From contig JADZEB010000037.1 of assembly GCA_020850755.1 (NCBI GenBank), positions 20,422-84,421 of the forward strand: a stretch of DNA of 64,000 nt. The letters are read 5' to 3'. Position 1 is the first letter of the stretch; each line of letters opens with the position of its first letter. Shown here in pieces: positions 40,337 to 47,805 of the stretch. Origin of the DNA: Alphaproteobacteria bacterium (lineage in GTDB: Bacteria; Pseudomonadota; Alphaproteobacteria; Acetobacterales; Acetobacteraceae). The notes under the pieces are model-generated. The model worked only from the letters and a program-made list of their open reading frames with translations. It searched no databases and was not told the origin of the DNA. The position numbers and the translations under genes were made by a program.

Positions 40337-41203
40337 TCAGCGCGGTTCGCCGTCAAGTGCGTCGCGCAGCTTGCGCTCGTAGTGGCGGTAGTACTTGTCC
40401 GTCACCAGGTCAGTCTTGACCACCACGCACACATCGACCGTGTTGAACTCGCTGTCGATCACGGCGCCATCGCCCACGAAGCCGCCCAGACGCAGATAGC
40501 CCTTGATCAGCGGCGGCAGCTCGTTGAGCACCGCCTTGCGGTCGATCGCTTCCTCGGGGCAGAGGCGCATATCGACATAGCGGTGGGCAAGGGCGCGCGG
40601 GCGCAGGGCCGGCGGGGCGAGGTGGTTGAGGTAGAGATAGGTCAGCGAGGGGGCGAGCTGGTCGAGATCCGTCCCCGGCAGGCTGGCGCAGCCGAACATC
40701 AGGTCGATGCGGTGGCGGAAGACATAGGCGGCGATGCCTTTCCACAGCAATTGCAGCGTGCCGCGCGTGCGGTAGCGCTGGTCGACGCAGGAGCGGCCAA
40801 GCTCCAGCACCTCGCCCGGATAGGCGACCAGGTTGGAGATGTCGTACTCGCTTTCCGAATAGAACCGGCCGAGCCGGGACGCCGCCTGCCGGCGGATCAG
40901 CCGGTAGGTGCCGACGACCGATTCCGGCCCCTCGCCCAGAGCATGGTCCACCACCAGGAGGTGGTCGGCGATGTCGTCGAACTCGTCGAAATCGCGGCTG
41001 CGGGCAGCCATGGCCGGGGTCGGCTTGGCGTGCATCTCGGTATAGAAGACGCGCCAGCGCAGCATCTGCGCCGCATCGATCTCGCTCGGCGATTCGGCCA
41101 GCCGCACGCCGAGATTGCCAAGGCGGAGTTCGCCGAAGCCCGGTCCCTCATCGGGGCCGGCAGCGGGCCGGGGCATGCCCGGCAGGATGGCCTCGTTGCT
41201 CAT
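40337..41203 (-). CDS. olsB: L-ornithine N-alpha-acyltransferase (OlsB-like GNAT)
   Basis: A 288-residue GNAT-fold protein of the OlsB/haemolysin-like group. Conserved parts are AAQMLRWRVFYTEM, FDDIADHLLVVD, VVGTYRLIRRQAA, FYSESEYDISNL, VLELGRSCVDQRYR, LWKGIAAYVF, LFGCASLPGTD (seen as MFGCASLPGTD) and LIKGYLRLGGFVGDGAVID near the C terminus. It would transfer a 3-hydroxyacyl group from acyl-ACP to ornithine, the first step of ornithine-lipid synthesis. Its ATG overlaps the fur stop by four bases (ATGA), so it is co-translated with fur. olsA follows after 357 bases. Confidence 0.9.
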   Translation of the reverse strand: MSNEAILPGMPRPAAGPDEGPGFGELRLGNLGVRLAESPSEIDAAQMLRWRVFYTEMHAKPTPAMAARSRDFDEFDDIADHLLVVDHALGEGPESVVGTYRLIRRQAASRLGRFYSESEYDISNLVAYPGEVLELGRSCVDQRYRTRGTLQLLWKGIAAYVFRHRIDLMFGCASLPGTDLDQLAPSLTYLYLNHLAPPALRPRALAHRYVDMRLCPEEAIDRKAVLNELPPLIKGYLRLGGFVGDGAVIDSEFNTVDVCVVVKTDLVTDKYYRHYERKLRDALDGEPR

Positions 41204-41727
41204 GGAGCCTCCGGCTTGTTGCGGGGGCGCGTGCTGGCGTCCCCGTTGACGGGTCCGCGCGCGCCACGCGATCCGGACCCTTGCTTGGCGCGGTCGCCCG
41301 CGCGGGATGGTGCCACCGCCTCGCGGCGGCGGCCGAACAGCTCCAGCCGGTGCCCGGCCAGATCGTAGCCGAGCCGGGTGGCGATCGCCTCGGCCAGCCT
41401 TTCGTGCTCGGCATCCTCGAACTCGATCACCTTGCCGGTGTCGATGTCGATCAGATGGTGGTGATGGCCGCGCTCGACCGGCTCGTAATGCGCCCGCCCG
41501 CCGCCGAAATCGCGCCGTTCCAGGATGTTCTTCTCCTCGAACAGGCGGACGGTGCGGTAGACGGTGGCGATCGAGATGCGCGGGTCTATCGCCAGCGCCC
41601 GGCGATAAAGCTCCTCGACATCGGGATGGTCGGTGGCATCGGAAAGCACCCGCGCGATGAGCCGGCGCTGGCCGGTCATCTTCAGGCCCTTTTCGATGCA
41701 CAGACGCTCGATGCGCGAGGGCTCCAT
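41200..41727 (-). CDS. fur: Fur/Mur-family metal-responsive regulator
   Basis: A 175-residue repressor from ATG 41727, preceded by AAGGAGG. The winged-helix part is MTGQRRLIARVL, HPDVEELYRRA and ISIATVYRTVRLFEEKNI. The regulatory part is HHHHLIDIDTGKVIEFEDAEHE and HRLELFGRR. The CxxC structural zinc pairs of enteric Fur are absent, as in alphaproteobacterial Fur/Mur proteins. It may therefore sense Mn or Fe; sequence does not decide. Translational overlap with olsB ties membrane-lipid synthesis to this regulator. The last 35 residues are a basic tail. Confidence 0.9.
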   Translation of the reverse strand: MEPSRIERLCIEKGLKMTGQRRLIARVLSDATDHPDVEELYRRALAIDPRISIATVYRTVRLFEEKNILERRDFGGGRAHYEPVERGHHHHLIDIDTGKVIEFEDAEHERLAEAIATRLGYDLAGHRLELFGRRREAVAPSRAGDRAKQGSGSRGARGPVNGDASTRPRNKPEAP

Positions 41728-42012
41728 GAGCCTCCTTCGGGAACCTTGGTCGGGACAGCGCGCCCGGTGCGCAGGCGGCGGGGCGGCAGCCGGTCCTGCC
41801 GCGCCGCCTCGGTCCGCGCCCAGGCTGGTTGCCCGCATCCCGCATGGGGCGGTCCGGGCCTGTCCTCGCGGCGCGGCGGGGGCTATCCCCGCTTGGCGCG
41901 CCCGCCACTATACAGGAACGCTTCGCGCCGCCGCCAATGGTTGCGTGGCAAGCCTATGTCACGATGCCGGGGCGCCGGGGCTTGCGCCCGGGCTCCGCCC
42001 CGCGTCTCTGCC

Positions 42013-42423
42013 CTAGCCGCGGCGGCCGCGCTTGGTGCCGAGCCCGATCTTCTTGGCCAGGCTGGAGCGGTGCTTGGCATAGTTCGGCGCCACCATCGGA
42101 TAGTCGGGCGGCAGGCCCCAGCGCTCGCGGTAGGATTCGGGCGTCATGTTGTAGGCGGTCTTGAGGTGGCGCTTCAACATCTTGAGCTTCTTGCCGTCCT
42201 CAAGGCAGATGATGTAGTCGGGCGTGACCGAACGCTTGATCGGCACGGCCGGCTGCGGGCGCTCGGCCTCGGCCGGAACGGTGCCCACGCGCGAAAGGGT
42301 GCGATAGACATCCTGGATCAGCGCCGGAATGTCGCTCGCGGCAACGGTGTTGTTCGACACATGGGCCGATACAATCTCTGCTGTCAGGCTGAGTAGTTCC
42401 TGGTTGTTGACCTGGTCGGCCAT
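42013..42423 (-). CDS. mucR: MucR/Ros-family transcriptional regulator
   Basis: A 136-residue protein with the prokaryotic C2H2-type zinc finger: SVTPDYIICLEDGKKLKMLKRHLKTAYNMTPESYRERWGL is the core, visible as YIICLEDGKKLKMLKRHL and YNMTPESYRERWGL, followed by YAKHRSSLAKKIGLG. The N-terminal 60 residues (LLSLTAEIVSAHVSNNTV) form the oligomerisation part. MucR proteins are H-NS-like silencers that control exopolysaccharide and cell-cycle genes in alphaproteobacteria. The ATG at 42423 has CGGAG seven bases upstream. It diverges from the TusA-like gene with 77 bases between. Confidence 0.93.
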   Translation of the reverse strand: MADQVNNQELLSLTAEIVSAHVSNNTVAASDIPALIQDVYRTLSRVGTVPAEAERPQPAVPIKRSVTPDYIICLEDGKKLKMLKRHLKTAYNMTPESYRERWGLPPDYPMVAPNYAKHRSSLAKKIGLGTKRGRRG

Positions 42424-42500
42424 GATACGACTCCGTGGTAATGGGCCAGCAGCGTGGCGCTTCTTGGCACGGTTTACTGGCCCAGGCAACAAGTTACGAC

Positions 42501-42803
42501 ATGACAGATACAATCGGGGTGCGGGGAATGGACAGGAAGGCTACAGAGGCTGCCCCGATTACCGACTACAGCCTCGATATCACGCAAGCGAAGTGCCCGA
42601 TGACCTTCGTCCGCACCCGGCTGATGCTCGACCGGATGGCGTCGGGGCAGACGCTGGAGGTGCGCCTCAAGGGCGCCGAGCCGCTGGAGAACGTGCCGCG
42701 ATCGGCGCGCGGCCTCGGCCACGAGGTGGTTTCGCTCCGTCCCGAGGACCCGGCCGCCGCCGGCCCGGCCGACACCTGGCGGCTGGTGCTGCGCAAGCGT
42801 TGA
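42501..42803 (+). CDS. TusA-like sulfur carrier protein
   Basis: A 100-residue protein from ATG 42501; ATG 42528 is an alternative. It shows the TusA/SirA fold with YSLDITQAKCPMTFVRTRLML, where the Cys-Pro pair is the sulfur-accepting site. GQTLEVRLKGAEPLENVPRSARGLGHEV follows, visible as LEVRLKGAEPLENVPRSA. Such proteins pass persulfide sulfur for thiolation or cofactor synthesis. It is the only plus-strand gene in the 16.6-44.4 kb block and diverges from mucR. No sulfur-relay partner genes are adjacent. Confidence 0.85.
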   Translation: MTDTIGVRGMDRKATEAAPITDYSLDITQAKCPMTFVRTRLMLDRMASGQTLEVRLKGAEPLENVPRSARGLGHEVVSLRPEDPAAAGPADTWRLVLRKR

Positions 42804-42870
42804 CCGGCCCGCCCGACCGCGACGCCCGGCGCGCCCCCATCGCCCCGCCGCGCCGACGGGCGGGGCCTTA

Positions 42871-42915
42871 CTGGTTCCGGGCCTTTTGGTTCCGGGTCTT
42901 CTGGTGCCGGGTCGC
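42871..42915. repeat. 15-bp minisatellite (three units) after the TusA-like gene
   Basis: CTGGTTCCGGGCCTT, TTGGTTCCGGGTCTT and CTGGTGCCGGGTCGC follow one another in the intergenic region. Confidence 0.75.
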
Positions 42916-42990
42916 CGCGGCGCGGACGGGCCAGCCGGGGCCGGGCTGCCGACGCACCGATCCCGGCACCCGCTCCCCCTCCCTCGGCCC

Positions 42991-43173
42991 AGGGCCGGGC
43001 CTTCGCGGCATTGATCAGCCGGCCCGACGCGCTGTCCGTGAGAGACGAGGTTCGCGGGCAGCCTGGTCCGCGCCATCGGAACCGCCAGGGCACGACATCC
43101 GTTCGAGCTAAGTCAGCCGAACGGATGTCGTGCCCTGGCGGAAGTCGTGCCCGGGAAACGGACGCTGCTCTAG
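42991..43173 (+). repeat. Composite of nested CTAG-family repeats, copies E and D
   Basis: 42991-43085 aligns in register with the first 95 bases of copy A but is strongly diverged (TTGATCAGCCGG, GCGGGCAGCCTGGTCCG, CGGAACCGC). It breaks off in the second hairpin. Then follows a fresh first hairpin, CAGGGCACGACATCCGTTCG to CGAACGGATGTCGTGCCCTG, a near-perfect palindrome (43086-43135). A second partial arm (GGAAGTCGTGCCCGGGAAAC) and the standard end GGACGCTGCTCTAG complete it. The final CTAG contains the rimI stop codon. It fills most of the 366-base gap 42804-43169. Confidence 0.75.
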
Positions 43174-43712
43174 TCCGGCTCGTCGGCGCGGAGGCCCCCC
43201 TGGCCGAGGTCACTAGCCAGGATCAGCGCGTCGACCGGCGCGGCGCCGGACCGGTCGTAGTAGCCGCGCCGCCGCCCGACCTCGACGAGGCCCGCCTGGC
43301 GATAGAGCGCCGCGGCCGCCGGGTTGTCGGTCGCCACCTCCAGGAACAGGCGCCGCGCCCCCGCCGCGCGCGCCCCCTGCGCCGCTGCCGCCAGGAGCGC
43401 GCGGCCATGACCCTTCCGGCGCGCCCCGGGCAGAACGGCGATGGTTAGGATCTCGGCCTCGTCGGCGGCCACGCGCGCCAGCACGAACCCGGCCGGATCC
43501 GGCGCGCCCGCCTGCGCCCCGGGCCGGAGGGCCAGGAAGCCGAGGCTGCCGGGCGATGCCAGCAGCGTCGCCATGGCGGCCTCGCTCCACGCCTCGGTGG
43601 GCGGGAAGGCGGCCTCGTGCAGGGCAGCCAGCAGCGCGGCATGGGCAAGGCCGGCCGGGACAATCGCCGTGTCCACGCCGCAGCCGGCGGGATCGGGTAT
43701 CGCGCCGCTCAC
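43170..43712 (-). CDS. rimI: Ribosomal-protein-alanine N-acetyltransferase-like GNAT protein
   Basis: A 180-residue GNAT enzyme starting at GTG 43712, overlapping the tsaB stop by four bases. Family parts are LLAALHEAAFPPTEAWSEAAM, AEILTIAVLPGARRKGHGRALL (acetyl-CoA P-loop RRKGHGRA) and LFLEVATDNPAAAALYRQAGL followed by GRRRGYY. The coupling to tsaB is the usual RimI context. It probably acetylates an N-terminal alanine, classically that of S18; another target cannot be excluded. The stop codon lies in the CTAG end of the composite repeat. Confidence 0.9.
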   Translation of the reverse strand: MSGAIPDPAGCGVDTAIVPAGLAHAALLAALHEAAFPPTEAWSEAAMATLLASPGSLGFLALRPGAQAGAPDPAGFVLARVAADEAEILTIAVLPGARRKGHGRALLAAAAQGARAAGARRLFLEVATDNPAAAALYRQAGLVEVGRRRGYYDRSGAAPVDALILASDLGQGGLRADEPD

Positions 43713-44437
43713 GCCGGCGCCGGGCGCAGGGCCGCGGGCGGGCGCAGTTCGGGCGGCTCGACATAGAGCGGTTCGGGCGCGAGCGGGGCCAGCCGGCCGC
43801 CGAGGCGGGCAAGCGCCACCAGCCCCGCCGCCGCCGCATCGGGCAGGCGGCTGTCGGTGGCGATGGCCTCGCGCCCGGCCGCTGCCAGCAGGGCCGCCGC
43901 CGCTTCGGCCGCATCGCCCGCGACCGCGAGCGGGCCGGCCCCGGCCGGCCCTTCCGCCGCGGCGAGCCATTCCGCCAGCCCCTCGGCATCGACCACCACC
44001 GGCAGCCCCAGGCTGCGCGGGGGTCCGGGCGCGGGCGGGAAAAGCTCGACGAACAGCCGCCCGCGCTTGCTGTCGATGGCGGCCAGCGTGGCGCGCGTGG
44101 CGCGCAGCGCCTCGGGCAGGGCGGCGGCGAGCACCTCGCCCGTCGAGACCGCGACCAGCGGCGCGCCCGCCCCCGCCGCCAGCCCGGACGCCAGCGCCAG
44201 GCCGGCGCGCAAGCCGGTGAAGCCGCCCGGCCCCACCGTCACGGCCACCGCCAGGAGATCGGCACCCGTCGCTCCCGCCTCGGCCAGCATGGCGGCGGCG
44301 AAGCCGGGCAGGATCGCGGCATGGCCGATGGCGGTGGCGCGGAAGGCGCGCGCGCGCACGGCGCCATCCGCATCGAGCAGGGCGGCCGAGCAGGCGGCGA
44401 GGGTGGAATCGAGGGCGAGCAGGTAGCGGCGGGTCAT
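43709..44437 (-). CDS. tsaB: tRNA threonylcarbamoyladenosine biosynthesis protein TsaB
   Basis: A 242-residue ASKHA-fold protein with YLLALDSTLAACSAALLD, IGHAAILPGFAAAMLAEAG, VAVTVGPGGFTGLRAGLALASGLA and TLAAIDSKRGRLFVELF. It is the partner of TsaD in forming t6A37 on ANN-decoding tRNAs. ATG 44437 gives the standard N terminus. rimI follows with a GTGA overlap. Confidence 0.93.
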   Translation of the reverse strand: MTRRYLLALDSTLAACSAALLDADGAVRARAFRATAIGHAAILPGFAAAMLAEAGATGADLLAVAVTVGPGGFTGLRAGLALASGLAAGAGAPLVAVSTGEVLAAALPEALRATRATLAAIDSKRGRLFVELFPPAPGPPRSLGLPVVVDAEGLAEWLAAAEGPAGAGPLAVAGDAAEAAAALLAAAGREAIATDSRLPDAAAAGLVALARLGGRLAPLAPEPLYVEPPELRPPAALRPAPA

Positions 44438-44516
44438 GCGGTGCTGGTGCCAGGACTGGAGGGCAAGGCGCAGGGGCTGCGACTGGGCTGCGCGCGGCGG
44501 GACATTACCATGCGCG

Positions 44517-44606
44517 CGCCAGACCGCACCGGGCGAACCGCACCGGGCGAACCGCACCGGGCCAACCGCGCCGGGAGAACCGCACCGGGCCAACCGCGCC
44601 GGGCCA
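44517..44606. repeat. 14-bp minisatellite between tsaB and the dipeptidase gene
   Basis: Six to seven units of CCGCACCGGGCGAA with single-base variants lie in the 332-base gap 44438-44769, between divergent genes. The gap otherwise shows no supported feature. Promoters for both genes should lie here, but no good -35/-10 pair was seen. Confidence 0.85.
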
Positions 44607-44769
44607 ACCGCACTCCCCGCGCCTCTCGATACGCGCCGCCCGGCTCGTGCCATCGCGCGCCGGCCGCTGCGCGGCGCGCGGGCGAGCGTGCGGGCTTGCG
44701 CCCTCCGCCCGCCGCCCCAATTCTTGCGCGAGCGCCGTCTGCCCACCTGCCTGCCGCGCCCGAGGTCCC

Positions 44770-45321
44770 ATGCCGCTTGAGCCGATCACGAGTGCCGACG
44801 GGCTGACGCTCGATATCCGCTACGCCACGCCCGACAACCTCACAGGCGCACCGATCTATGCCCGCCCCGTGGCGCTCTTGGTGCCCGAGGCGGCGGCGCT
44901 GCTGCGCCGTGCGGTGGCGCTGGCCGCACCGCTCGGCCTGCGGCTCGTGCTGTTCGACGCCTTCCGCCCGATCGAGGCGCAATGGGCGCTCTGGCACGCC
45001 CTGCCCGACCCCGAGTTCATCAGCGATCCGCGCAAGGGCGGCATCCATACCCGCGGCGTGGCCGTGGACCTCACGCTGGCGGACGCGGCCACCGGCGCGG
45101 CGCTCGACATGGGCACGGGCTTCGATGCCATCACGGCCCGGAGCCATCACGGCCGCACCGACATCCCGGCCCCGGCGCAGCGCCACCGCGCGCTCCTGCT
45201 CGGGCTGATGACGGCGGCCGGCTGGGACTGCTACCTGAAGGAATGGTGGCACTACCAGCTGTTCCAGCCGCGCCGCTACCCGCCGCTTTGCGCCAATGCC
45301 GCACCCGAAGGGCCGATCTAG
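44770..45321 (+). CDS. ddpX: D-alanyl-D-alanine dipeptidase (DdpX/VanX type)
   Basis: A 183-residue zinc dipeptidase. All catalytic elements are present: the transition-state Arg in FDAFRPIEAQ, zinc ligands His and Asp in HTRGVAVDLTL, and the base Glu plus last His ligand in KEWWHY. It opens LEPITSADGLTLDIRYATPDNLTG, the normal N-terminal part of the family. It cleaves D-Ala-D-Ala released from peptidoglycan. E. coli ddpX leads a dipeptide ABC operon; here a Dpp-type importer follows 4 kb downstream on the same strand, so a D-peptide salvage role is reasonable. No vanHA genes are near. Confidence 0.92.
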   Translation: MPLEPITSADGLTLDIRYATPDNLTGAPIYARPVALLVPEAAALLRRAVALAAPLGLRLVLFDAFRPIEAQWALWHALPDPEFISDPRKGGIHTRGVAVDLTLADAATGAALDMGTGFDAITARSHHGRTDIPAPAQRHRALLLGLMTAAGWDCYLKEWWHYQLFQPRRYPPLCANAAPEGPI

Positions 45322-45373
45322 GGCCGGGCGCGCCTGCCATATCCCCTCATATTGCACAACCGGAGACCCCGCC

Positions 45374-45943
45374 ATGACCGATCCCCGCCCGCTGCGCGTG
45401 CTCGCCTTCGCCGGCGCGCTCCGTGCGAAAAGCTTCAACCGCGCGCTGATCGCCACCGCGGCGGCGATCGCCCCGGCGGGCCTTGCCGTCACGGTGTGGC
45501 AGGATCTCGACCTGCCGCTCTACAACCAGGATGTCGAGGACAAGGGCGATCCCGCCGCCATTGCCGCCTTCAAGGCGGCGGTCGCGGGCGCGGACGCGTT
45601 GCTGATCTCGACCCCCGAATACAATCACGGCGTGCCAGCGCCCCTGAAGAACGCGATCGACTGGGCCTCGCGCCCCTCGGGCAAGGGGCCGATCCTGCGC
45701 AAGCCCGTGGCGATCATGGGCGCGTCCACCGGCATGATCGGCACGGCGCGCGCGCAAGGCCATCTGCGCCAGACGCTGGCCGCGCTCGGCTGCCCGGCGC
45801 TGGTCGGCGCGGACGTGCTGGTGAACAACGCCAACGCCAAGTTCGACGCCGCCGGCACACTCACGGACGAGCCGACGCGCCAGGTGCTCGCGCGCATGCT
45901 GGCGGCTTTCGAGATCTGGGCGCGGCGCTTCGTCGCCGCCTGA
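45374..45943 (+). CDS. NADPH-dependent FMN reductase family flavoprotein
   Basis: A 189-residue flavodoxin-fold protein. The FMN phosphate loop is AGALRAKSFNRAL and the family segment ISTPEYNHGVPAPLKNAIDWASRP is present, seen here as STPEYNHGVPAPLKNAIDW. MGASTGMIGTARAQ follows. It should reduce quinones, azo compounds or chromate-like acceptors with NAD(P)H; the physiological substrate is unknown. The ATG at 45374 has GGAGA just upstream. It lies 52 bases after ddpX. Confidence 0.9.
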   Translation: MTDPRPLRVLAFAGALRAKSFNRALIATAAAIAPAGLAVTVWQDLDLPLYNQDVEDKGDPAAIAAFKAAVAGADALLISTPEYNHGVPAPLKNAIDWASRPSGKGPILRKPVAIMGASTGMIGTARAQGHLRQTLAALGCPALVGADVLVNNANAKFDAAGTLTDEPTRQVLARMLAAFEIWARRFVAA

Positions 45944-46052
45944 GCCCAGGGGTGGGGGGGCGTAACGCGGCGAAACAGGATGTGACTTCCCGGCCCGGCG
46001 CGGATTCGGGCAGCATGACCGGCCCCGCAACCGCCCTGCCGCCGAGCCGCCC

Positions 46053-46682
46053 ATGTACACGCCCGCCGTGTTCCGCGAAGACGATCCCGGGCGCATCCGG
46101 GATTTCGTCGCCGCCAACCCCTTCGGCATCCTGGTCAGCCAGGACGAGGCCGGCGGCATCGCCGCGACGCACCTCGTGTTCCGTGTGCTCGACCCGGTAA
46201 CGGCGGACGGGCGCTGGCGCCTGCAAGGTCATCTCGCCCGCGAGAACCCGCATGGCGCGGCGCTGGCGCGCGAGGGCGAGTCGCTCGCGATCTTCCACGG
46301 CCCGCACGCCTTCATCTCGCCCGGCTGGTACCAGGTGCAGCCCTCGGTGCCGACCTGGAACTATGCTGCGGTGCATGTGCGCGGGCCGGTGCGCGTGATC
46401 GAGGATGAGGGCGAACGCGACGCGGCCATGGCGGCGCTGGTCTCCGGCTACGACACGCAAACCTGGCGCTACGAGGCGCTGCCGGCGGGCTACAAGGCGA
46501 AGATGCTGGCCGGGATCGTGCTGTTCGAGCTCGAGGCCGTCTCGGTCACGGCGAAATGGAAGATGAGCCAGAACCGCGCGCCCAAGGATCGCGTCGCGGT
46601 GGCCGAGGCGCTCGCGGCGCAAGGCGCGGCCGGGGCCGAGGTCGCGGCCCTGGTGCGCGCGACCCTGCCCAGGCCGGCCTGA
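46053..46682 (+). CDS. PaiB-like FMN-binding protein
   Basis: A 209-residue split-barrel protein. Family landmarks are MYTPAVFREDD, NPFGILVS, ATHLVFRVL, GHLARENPH, FHGPHAFISPGWY, VPTWNYAAVHVRGPVRVIED and KMLAGIVLFELEAVSVTAKWKMSQNR, the last visible as GIVLFELEAVSVTAKWKMSQ. PaiB was named for an effect on sporulation genes in Bacillus, but the fold binds flavin or haem and the biochemical role is unsettled. It follows the FMN reductase in the same direction, so the two may share flavin chemistry. Confidence 0.88.
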   Translation: MYTPAVFREDDPGRIRDFVAANPFGILVSQDEAGGIAATHLVFRVLDPVTADGRWRLQGHLARENPHGAALAREGESLAIFHGPHAFISPGWYQVQPSVPTWNYAAVHVRGPVRVIEDEGERDAAMAALVSGYDTQTWRYEALPAGYKAKMLAGIVLFELEAVSVTAKWKMSQNRAPKDRVAVAEALAAQGAAGAEVAALVRATLPRPA

Positions 46683-46791
46683 GCGGGCGCGGCGGGGCGC
46701 ACCTGCGCCGCGCCCGCGATCTTTCCCTAGCCGCGCCCGGCGCGCGCGGCCATGATGCCCCCGGAACGACACCGACCGGCGGAGGCGCGTC

Positions 46792-47805
46792 ATGGCCAGC
46801 AGGTTCAACTCGAAATTCGCCCAGTATTTCGACATGGACATCCCGGCGCTGCGCGAGGGCGTGCCGAGCCTGTTCGGCATGCCGATCGCGCGCACCCCGG
46901 CCGACCTCGAGGGCGCGGACGTGGCGGTGATCGGCGTTCCCTACGACCGCATCGCCACCGCCGGGCGCGATCCGGGCGCCTGGGCCGGCTATCGCCGCGG
47001 CCCGGAGGTGACGCGCCAATCCAGCCTGCGCTTCTGGGGCTTCGTGCCCGAGCTCGAACTCGACGTGTTCGAGCATGCGCGCGTGGTCGACTACGGCGAT
47101 GCCGAGGTGGGCGATGACATGGCCGCCAACATCGCCGCGGTCGAGCGCAAGGTGCGCGAGGCGACGGAAGCGGGCTGCCGCGTGATCACGCTCGGCGGCT
47201 TCTCCCCGCTCGCCTCCTACGCCGCCGCCAAGGGGGTTGCCGGTGCCACGCGCGGCAAGGTCGGCGTCGTCAGCCTCGATGCGCATGGCGACTGCCTCGA
47301 TCGCGAATACGGCCCCAAGGGCAACCCGGCGGCGGGCTCGGCCACCTGGCAGGCGCGCATGTGGGATGATTGCCCGAACATCGATCCGCGCCTGCATGTC
47401 GAGATCGGCATGCGCGGCCCGCGCAACGCCCGCGCGCAATGGGAAACCTACAAGCAGCGCGGCGCGACCTGGGTGCCGTCCATGACCGCGCTCGACAAGG
47501 GCATCAAGGCCGTCTGCGCCGAGGATCTGCCCAACGCCTTCAAGGGTGCCGAGCGCGTCTGGTATCACCTCGACATGGACGTGCATGATATCGGCGCGAT
47601 CAACGACTGGGGCGACGAGCCTTGCGGGCTTTCGACGCGCGAGGTGTGCCGCATCACGCTGGAAACCGGCCGGCTCGGCTGCCACAGCCTGTCCTTCGTC
47701 TATATCGCGCCCAAGGCCACCACCGCGGCGGTGGCCTGCTACAACATCGTCTACTGGCTGGCCGGGCTGGTACAGGGCGGGCATATCAAACGCAAGGCCG
47801 CCTGA
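46792..47805 (+). CDS. Ureohydrolase (arginase/agmatinase) family protein lacking one metal-ligand His
   Basis: A 337-residue protein starting at ATG 46792 after GGAGG. The family fold is clear: VAVIGVPYDRIATAGRDPGAWAGYRRGPEVTR, seen as VIGVPYD and GYRRGPEVTR, the metal motif SLDAHGDCLD, and the second acidic motif HLDMDVHDIGAINDWG then GLSTREV. The first ligand motif GGDHS is replaced by LGGFSPLAS, so the usual His of one manganese site is missing. It may use one metal, another metal, or no longer hydrolyse guanidino groups. Its stop overlaps the next ATG (TGATG), so it belongs to the transporter operon that follows. Substrate unknown. Confidence 0.8.
   Translation: MASRFNSKFAQYFDMDIPALREGVPSLFGMPIARTPADLEGADVAVIGVPYDRIATAGRDPGAWAGYRRGPEVTRQSSLRFWGFVPELELDVFEHARVVDYGDAEVGDDMAANIAAVERKVREATEAGCRVITLGGFSPLASYAAAKGVAGATRGKVGVVSLDAHGDCLDREYGPKGNPAAGSATWQARMWDDCPNIDPRLHVEIGMRGPRNARAQWETYKQRGATWVPSMTALDKGIKAVCAEDLPNAFKGAERVWYHLDMDVHDIGAINDWGDEPCGLSTREVCRITLETGRLGCHSLSFVYIAPKATTAAVACYNIVYWLAGLVQGGHIKRKAA

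Noticed and set aside
38240..41368. A 1042-codon plus-strand frame over olsA and olsB.
   Set aside because: Antisense to two supported acyltransferase genes; its repeats are the complement of the coding minisatellites.
44770..45321. Vancomycin-type resistance inferred from the VanX-like dipeptidase.
   Set aside because: There are no vanH, vanA or vanRS-like genes nearby, and chromosomal DdpX-type enzymes in Gram-negatives serve D-Ala-D-Ala salvage.
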